10,572 nucleotides of DNA from Candidatus Delongbacteria bacterium. GTDB taxonomy: Bacteria; Bacteroidota; Bacteroidia; Bacteroidales; ML635J-15. The translations under genes and the position numbers were made by a program. Below are positions 6,384 through 10,572 of the stretch, piece by piece. The DNA lies in the NCBI GenBank assembly GCA_027858215.1, contig JAQIDD010000394.1, forward strand, positions 1 through 10,572. Direction: 5' to 3'. Under the pieces are notes generated by a model. That model saw only the letters and a program-made list of their open reading frames with translations, searched no databases and was not told the origin of the DNA. Numbering within the stretch: position 1 is the first letter of the stretch; each line of letters starts with the position of its first letter.

Positions 6384-7340
6384 TTATTTTGATTTGAGGA
6401 GGATATAATTCTTAAACTGCCCCAATCGTTTGCCTCCGAGCAGGTGTTTTTCAATAAAGCTAACGATGCGATATTTAATTCTGTCGTGTTTGTTTTTTTC
6501 CCGCTGTGGATTGATTTCTTTTGATGAGTAATTGAGTTCATTAGCCCAGTCAAACTTTTCTATCCAATCCATCATGACGTTTGGATGGGTGCCTTTAAAT
6601 TTCTCAGTACGCCCCAGGGGCCCGTAATAAAAAAAGTCAGCGCGCTTTTTGTATTTTTCCTGCACCTGAGATTTACCATGATGTATGGTAGCCAACGATT
6701 TCTTTTTGGATTGCATAAGCATTGGTGGCCTCACCCATCCGTAATGAAAAATATCAGCATGGGCCAGCGCACATTTTAGCCGGTATGTGCCCTCCTGTTG
6801 CCTGTAATTTTTCCCGTCGAAACCGGGGATTCTTCTGAACGACTGTGCCGATTCCCATGAATGGATATCAGGATCGTTTCGAATGATCCGTATTTCGCGG
6901 GGATACCATACATGGGATATTTGATGATGATAATAATCACCCCAGAAATGCACATAATCAAACACCAGCCCTTCCACTTTTTTGTCGTGCAACAGTTCCT
7001 CACAGCGTTTTTGAATAACGGGCAGGTATTTTTCGTGTACTACCTCATCGGCCTGGAGGTAAAACAACCAGTCGCCGGTGCAATGCGACCTGGCTATATC
7101 AGTTTGATGTGCATTTTCAGTGCCTTTGGGATACTTTTCAATGTCCCACTCGGTATGAATAATCTTTATTTTATCTGAGCCGATTGAGGCTATTTCTTCT
7201 TCGGTATTATCATCTTCATCGCAATCACCAAGGGCCACAACAAACTCCTCCACAATGGGAAGAATGGATTCAATGCTTTGCCTGATGGGATAATACAATT
7301 TGGTTGCATTTTTCACCATGGTAAAACCTGAAATTTTCAT
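6384..7340 (-). CDS. Family 2 glycosyltransferase (GT-A fold)
   Basis: The 318-residue product begins MKISGFTMVKNATKL, the usual first strand of GT2 enzymes that bind the nucleotide-sugar donor. An acidic DCDEDDN loop follows at about 39-45. The segment HCTGDWLFYLQADEVVHE (about 86-103) carries the DxD-like QADE, which would coordinate the metal and donor phosphates. A middle region rich in His/Trp/Tyr (FWGDYYHHQISHVWYPREIR, then HADIFHYGWVRPP) matches the acceptor side of this subfamily. The C-terminus is basic, and there is no membrane span or signal peptide, so the enzyme is cytoplasmic or membrane-associated. It probably adds a sugar to a cell-surface glycan; donor and acceptor cannot be read from sequence. 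It starts 47 bp after gatD, and no other glycan genes are seen nearby. Confidence 0.88.
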   Translation of the reverse strand: MKISGFTMVKNATKLYYPIRQSIESILPIVEEFVVALGDCDEDDNTEEEIASIGSDKIKIIHTEWDIEKYPKGTENAHQTDIARSHCTGDWLFYLQADEVVHEKYLPVIQKRCEELLHDKKVEGLVFDYVHFWGDYYHHQISHVWYPREIRIIRNDPDIHSWESAQSFRRIPGFDGKNYRQQEGTYRLKCALAHADIFHYGWVRPPMLMQSKKKSLATIHHGKSQVQEKYKKRADFFYYGPLGRTEKFKGTHPNVMMDWIEKFDWANELNYSSKEINPQREKNKHDRIKYRIVSFIEKHLLGGKRLGQFKNYILLKSK

Positions 7341-7387
7341 ATAATGTAGATTTTGGATTTATTGCACAGATCAGTATAAGAACACAA

Positions 7388-8773
7388 TTACTTGTGAACT
7401 TTGCGAATGAATTCTTCCACTTCCGGCACTCCTCCCTGGTACACAAGGTAACCGTTGTATGGTTCACGGTCGGTGATCTCATCATTAATCGGGGTCAACA
7501 TCATATCTTTCACCTCTTCATGATCATCTGTTTGCCCTAGCACCCAGCCCAATTTGATGAAAGCTACTTCCGGCAACATATTACCCAGTGGCACAACACC
7601 TTTGGCCATCATATCGCGGCCGGTATCATACACAAACATATGGACATACCCCCAAATCGTTTGCAATGTCATGAACATGTGAACACCTTTGGCATGTGCA
7701 CGTTCAATGGCCGGATACAATTCTTTGTTAACATGACCGAGGCCTGTACCCACAATGATAACGCCTTTGTATCCTGCATCTACCAACATATCCAATGTAT
7801 CTGCTTTCATGCCGGGATAATAATACAACATGGTGACTTTATCATTGAAATATGGCTTAATCACCACTTTCTTATCATCACGGCGTTTGTTGTATTTCTT
7901 TTTGATGGGCGTGATTTTCTTCCGGCTTATCATTGCCACAGGCGTATCACCAATGGTCCTGAAGGTTGACCGGTAGGATGAGTGCATTTTACGCACACGG
8001 GTTCCTTTATGCAACAGGCCGTATTCATCAGATGTAGGGCCAAACATGCAAACCAGCACTTCGGCAATGTCGGATTCTCCAGCGGCTTTCATGGCGTGCA
8101 TTAAATTGAGGGCAGCATCGGAGGAGGGACGATCAGAACTCCGCTGAGAACCAACCAGCACTACCGGAACAGGCAGATTCTGACACATGAAAGTAAGTGC
8201 AGCTCCGGTGTGGTGCAATGTATCTGTACCATGCCCAATAACAATCCCATCGATGCCATTTTCAATTTCCTCACCAATGGCTTTCGCAAGAGAAACGTAT
8301 TGCTTTGGTCCCATATTTTCTGAAAAAACGGCAAAAACCTTTTCGGTATCAAGGTTGCAAATATCAGCTAGCTCAGGCACTGCTCCATACAACTCTCCCG
8401 GCGAAAAAGCAGGTATCACAGCACCTGTTCTGTAATCCAGACGGGAAGCAATGGTACCACCTGTGCCAAAAAGTTTCACATGAGGCAGGTTTTCGGTATA
8501 AGGAAATTCCTTTTCAGGAATACTATAATTGGCTTTTTTATAGCCTGCTTCTTTCATATCAGTGATGGTGTCAACATCCAGCCCAATGTTATAACCTGTG
8601 ATAATCTTCATCACAATGTGCTTGTCATCATCATTCTCGGAACGGGGTAACACTGTACCTTCAAATTTCCCTCTAGTTGTCTTTACTTTGGCATGTCCCC
8701 ATACCCTTACCTGGTATTTTTTCAGAAGCTTAAGTGCTTCACCCCTGTATCCCTGGAAAAAATCTTCACTCAT
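7388..8773 (-). CDS. gatD: Archaeal-type Glu-tRNA(Gln) amidotransferase subunit D
   Basis: GatD is the glutaminase/asparaginase-like subunit that releases ammonia for GatE, which converts Glu-tRNA(Gln) to Gln-tRNA(Gln). The 461-residue product has the GatD-specific N-terminal SH3-like domain (about 20-70, YQVRVWGHAKVKTTRGKFEG), a linker, and then an L-asparaginase domain from about residue 97. The catalytic set is intact: Thr107 in GTGGTIAS, Thr183-Asp184 in GHGTDT, and Lys262 in VRKMHSS, equivalent to T12, T89-D90 and K162 of E. coli asparaginase II. The N-terminal domain and the adjacent gatE separate it from ordinary asparaginases. Its length is slightly above the archaeal norm (about 435), partly through a Lys-rich insertion near 285-303. 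It starts 19 bp after gatE, consistent with co-expression of the two subunits. GatDE is known as an archaeal enzyme, so its presence here is unusual. Confidence 0.95.
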   Translation of the reverse strand: MSEDFFQGYRGEALKLLKKYQVRVWGHAKVKTTRGKFEGTVLPRSENDDDKHIVMKIITGYNIGLDVDTITDMKEAGYKKANYSIPEKEFPYTENLPHVKLFGTGGTIASRLDYRTGAVIPAFSPGELYGAVPELADICNLDTEKVFAVFSENMGPKQYVSLAKAIGEEIENGIDGIVIGHGTDTLHHTGAALTFMCQNLPVPVVLVGSQRSSDRPSSDAALNLMHAMKAAGESDIAEVLVCMFGPTSDEYGLLHKGTRVRKMHSSYRSTFRTIGDTPVAMISRKKITPIKKKYNKRRDDKKVVIKPYFNDKVTMLYYYPGMKADTLDMLVDAGYKGVIIVGTGLGHVNKELYPAIERAHAKGVHMFMTLQTIWGYVHMFVYDTGRDMMAKGVVPLGNMLPEVAFIKLGWVLGQTDDHEEVKDMMLTPINDEITDREPYNGYLVYQGGVPEVEEFIRKVHK

Positions 8774-8792
8774 TGCTCAATCTTTTAATAAT

Positions 8793-10572
8793 CTAAAACT
8801 GTTTTTCAATTTGTTCTGCCATGGTGTTAAGTTTCATGTTCCCCACAGCCATGTGTTTTATTTGACCGGCAACCCAGCATTTTCCAGCTTCTTTGGTTTG
8901 CTTGCGGCCTTCTTTTTTGTATTTTTCGACCAGCATCGGGACATTGGCCATAATCTCTTTGACACTCCTTCGTTTGAATTTAATTACAGACAACACCGAA
9001 TCAAAATCCATTTTGGAGTGTTCATATATTACCGGCAATATCTTATAAGCCAGTTCTTTTTCAAGATCATTCTGTTTTAAGAATTCAAAGAGCTTGTACA
9101 ATATATCATAATCAAACTCTGCGGCTTTTTTATAGTGTCCTTCGACAAATTTCAGGTAGTGACCAAGGAACGTCCCGACAAAAGAGGCTTTATACCCCAA
9201 GTTGTTGACAATATTATCAATCAATTCAGACAGGTTTTTTTTCAAAATATAATGGTAGGTGTCTTCAGGAATATGCCACTTCCTGAACTGTTCAATGCGG
9301 TCAGAAACATCAACGGGAAGGTTCTGACGCAGGCTTTCGATGTACTCACTGTCGAGCGGGATGGGTGCAGAATCGGTATCCGGATACATCCTGTCTGCAC
9401 CGGGCAGCACACGTTCAAATATGGTGGTCCCGTTTTCAAAGGATTTACGGGTTTCGTTCGGCACACCGTCAATAGCCATCTGGCAACGTTCTTCAATGGT
9501 TTCGAGGGCAGTTTTAATGTCATCGTCAGCCCCCCAGAACACAAGCACTGCATCGTTATCTGCATTCCAGGCCACGGTTTTTCCAATTTTTGCCATGTCA
9601 GCATCACTGAAAGCCGGGTCAAACATTTCTGAATGTGCCATGTTTGGTTTTTCAATGCAGGCAATGACTTTGAGCCTGTCAGCAATTTCATCGGCAAACA
9701 TTTTTCCGGGTTGTGTAAAATGCGACAACATGCCCTTAAACCCGGCAAGCCTGACAGCGAACAGTTTATATCCTTCTTTTTTGGCTATTTTAATGGCCGG
9801 ATGTGTGATGTCATAGTCATCATACTCCAGTTGTTTCGATTGTATTTTCCATTTACGGGTATCTTTGATGCGCCTTTTCAGTTCTTCCCTGATGTGCAAC
9901 AAAGCCCACTGCCTGAATGATTCAACATGGGTCAGGTCAGGTATCCATTTAGTATGTGCAACTCCTTTTATTTCAACCCTGGTACCTCCCTTGCAACTCA
10001 CATTGACATCTTCCCTGCCAGCCCCAATACCGGTACGCACTTTGTCGGTACTGCGGTTCAGAAAACGAATGTAGTCACAGGTTTCCTTCACTTCATCCGG
10101 ATTTTTACAATCGGGATAAGTAACCGTTTCAATGAGGGGCATTCCCAGCCTGTCGGTTTTATACACCCTGTCGTGGCCTACATCGGAAATTTCACGACAG
10201 GAATCTTCTTCGAGGCTCAATTGAATCAAGCGGATATCTTTATTGGAAATGGGAATTTTACCCTCAACGCCAATGATAGCTGTACGCTGAAAGCCGGTTG
10301 GAATGCTGCCGTCAAGATATTGTTTGCGTGTGATGTGCACCTCTCCCACAATATTCAGTTTGGAAAGCAACGATATTTCGATGGAAATTTTCAGTGCTTC
10401 ATCATCCATTTTGAAGGGTGGCGTATCATCCACCTCATAAGTACAGGCATTTTCGTTGTTGATGCGGTAAAAAATATTTTTCCTGGTTTTAAATTCCATG
10501 AGGGCAGTCCCATCATATTCTCCAAGTTCACTTAATGTAGGCCTCATGTGACGGACAATCTCAGCATCGTAA
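8793..10572 (-). CDS. gatE: Archaeal-type Glu-tRNA(Gln) amidotransferase subunit E, 5'-partial
   Basis: GatE binds Glu-tRNA(Gln), phosphorylates the glutamate with ATP and amidates it with ammonia from GatD. The frame is open at the right edge: eight codons (YDAEIVRH) precede the Met of MRPTLSELGEYDG at 10547, so that Met is internal. The visible 592 residues lack about 40 N-terminal ones, including the GLEIHQQL motif. GatB/GatE core motifs are present: DRLGMPLIETVTYPD and GAGREDVNVSCKGGTRVEIK. The middle region (RLAGFKGMLSHFTQPGK through RVLPGADRMYPDTDSAPIPL) is the GAD, AspRS-like insertion that distinguishes GatE from GatB. The C-terminal helical and YqeY-like tail (from about PVDVSDRIEQFRKW to the end) contacts tRNA. 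The gene ends in TAG, 19 bp before gatD. No frameshift or missing core motif is seen in the visible part. Confidence 0.95.
   Translation of the reverse strand, partial: YDAEIVRHMRPTLSELGEYDGTALMEFKTRKNIFYRINNENACTYEVDDTPPFKMDDEALKISIEISLLSKLNIVGEVHITRKQYLDGSIPTGFQRTAIIGVEGKIPISNKDIRLIQLSLEEDSCREISDVGHDRVYKTDRLGMPLIETVTYPDCKNPDEVKETCDYIRFLNRSTDKVRTGIGAGREDVNVSCKGGTRVEIKGVAHTKWIPDLTHVESFRQWALLHIREELKRRIKDTRKWKIQSKQLEYDDYDITHPAIKIAKKEGYKLFAVRLAGFKGMLSHFTQPGKMFADEIADRLKVIACIEKPNMAHSEMFDPAFSDADMAKIGKTVAWNADNDAVLVFWGADDDIKTALETIEERCQMAIDGVPNETRKSFENGTTIFERVLPGADRMYPDTDSAPIPLDSEYIESLRQNLPVDVSDRIEQFRKWHIPEDTYHYILKKNLSELIDNIVNNLGYKASFVGTFLGHYLKFVEGHYKKAAEFDYDILYKLFEFLKQNDLEKELAYKILPVIYEHSKMDFDSVLSVIKFKRRSVKEIMANVPMLVEKYKKEGRKQTKEAGKCWVAGQIKHMAVGNMKLNTMAEQIEKQF

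Noticed and set aside
7388..8773. Plain L-asparaginase
   Set aside because: The N-terminal SH3-like domain, the 461-residue length and the adjacent gatE identify GatD instead.
8598..9080. Plus-strand ORFs across the gatDE region
   Set aside because: They lie opposite strongly conserved gatD/gatE coding sequence and show no recognisable domain.
8793..10572. GatB subunit of bacterial GatCAB
   Set aside because: The AspRS-like GAD insertion in the middle and the neighbouring gatD, with no gatA or gatC, fit GatE.
7388..10572. The whole window being archaeal DNA
   Set aside because: The ECF sigma factor, outer-membrane beta-barrel protein and Ala-Gln type signal peptides show a bacterial, Bacteroidota-like genome.

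Overview
The window looks like a Bacteroidota genome, probably of the Bacteroidales/Marinilabiliales type. The evidence is AT-rich DNA, weak or absent Shine-Dalgarno sites, secreted proteins whose signal peptides end in Ala-Gln, a beta-barrel protein ending in aromatic residues plus Phe, and an ECF sigma factor paired with a single-span membrane protein. Every supported gene lies on the minus strand, so transcription runs from high to low coordinates.

Right part (10572 to 5304). The window opens inside gatE, whose first ~40 codons lie outside. Then follow gatD (19 bp gap), a family 2 glycosyltransferase (47 bp) and a secreted PQQ-type beta-propeller protein (33 bp), spaced closely enough for one operon. 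GatD and GatE together form the tRNA-dependent amidotransferase that makes Gln-tRNA(Gln) in archaea. An intact GatDE pair in an otherwise clearly bacterial setting is the most notable content here. The propeller gene stops after seven blades, yet the same frame beyond the TAA encodes a clear eighth blade that ends at a TAG.

Middle (5303 to 2572). After a 208 bp spacer comes a cation diffusion facilitator (CDF) gene that is complete except for one in-frame TAG in mid-gene. Its 3' end overlaps the start of a 556-residue secreted protein of unknown function by 11 bp. Two neighbouring genes thus each carry one in-frame nonsense codon less than 700 bp apart, while gatE itself ends in TAG, so general TAG reassignment is unlikely.

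Left part (2472 to 1). An ECF sigma factor gene overlaps by 11 bp a gene for a single-span membrane protein (probable anti-sigma or sigma-linked factor), followed by an outer-membrane beta-barrel protein. This resembles a small envelope-sensing module. A 15-bp perfect dyad lies just before the barrel gene. Directly after the barrel gene's stop codon, in the same frame, is a 66-codon internal fragment of an IS1182/IS5-type transposase running off the window edge.

No rRNA, tRNA, CRISPR array or phage genes were seen.
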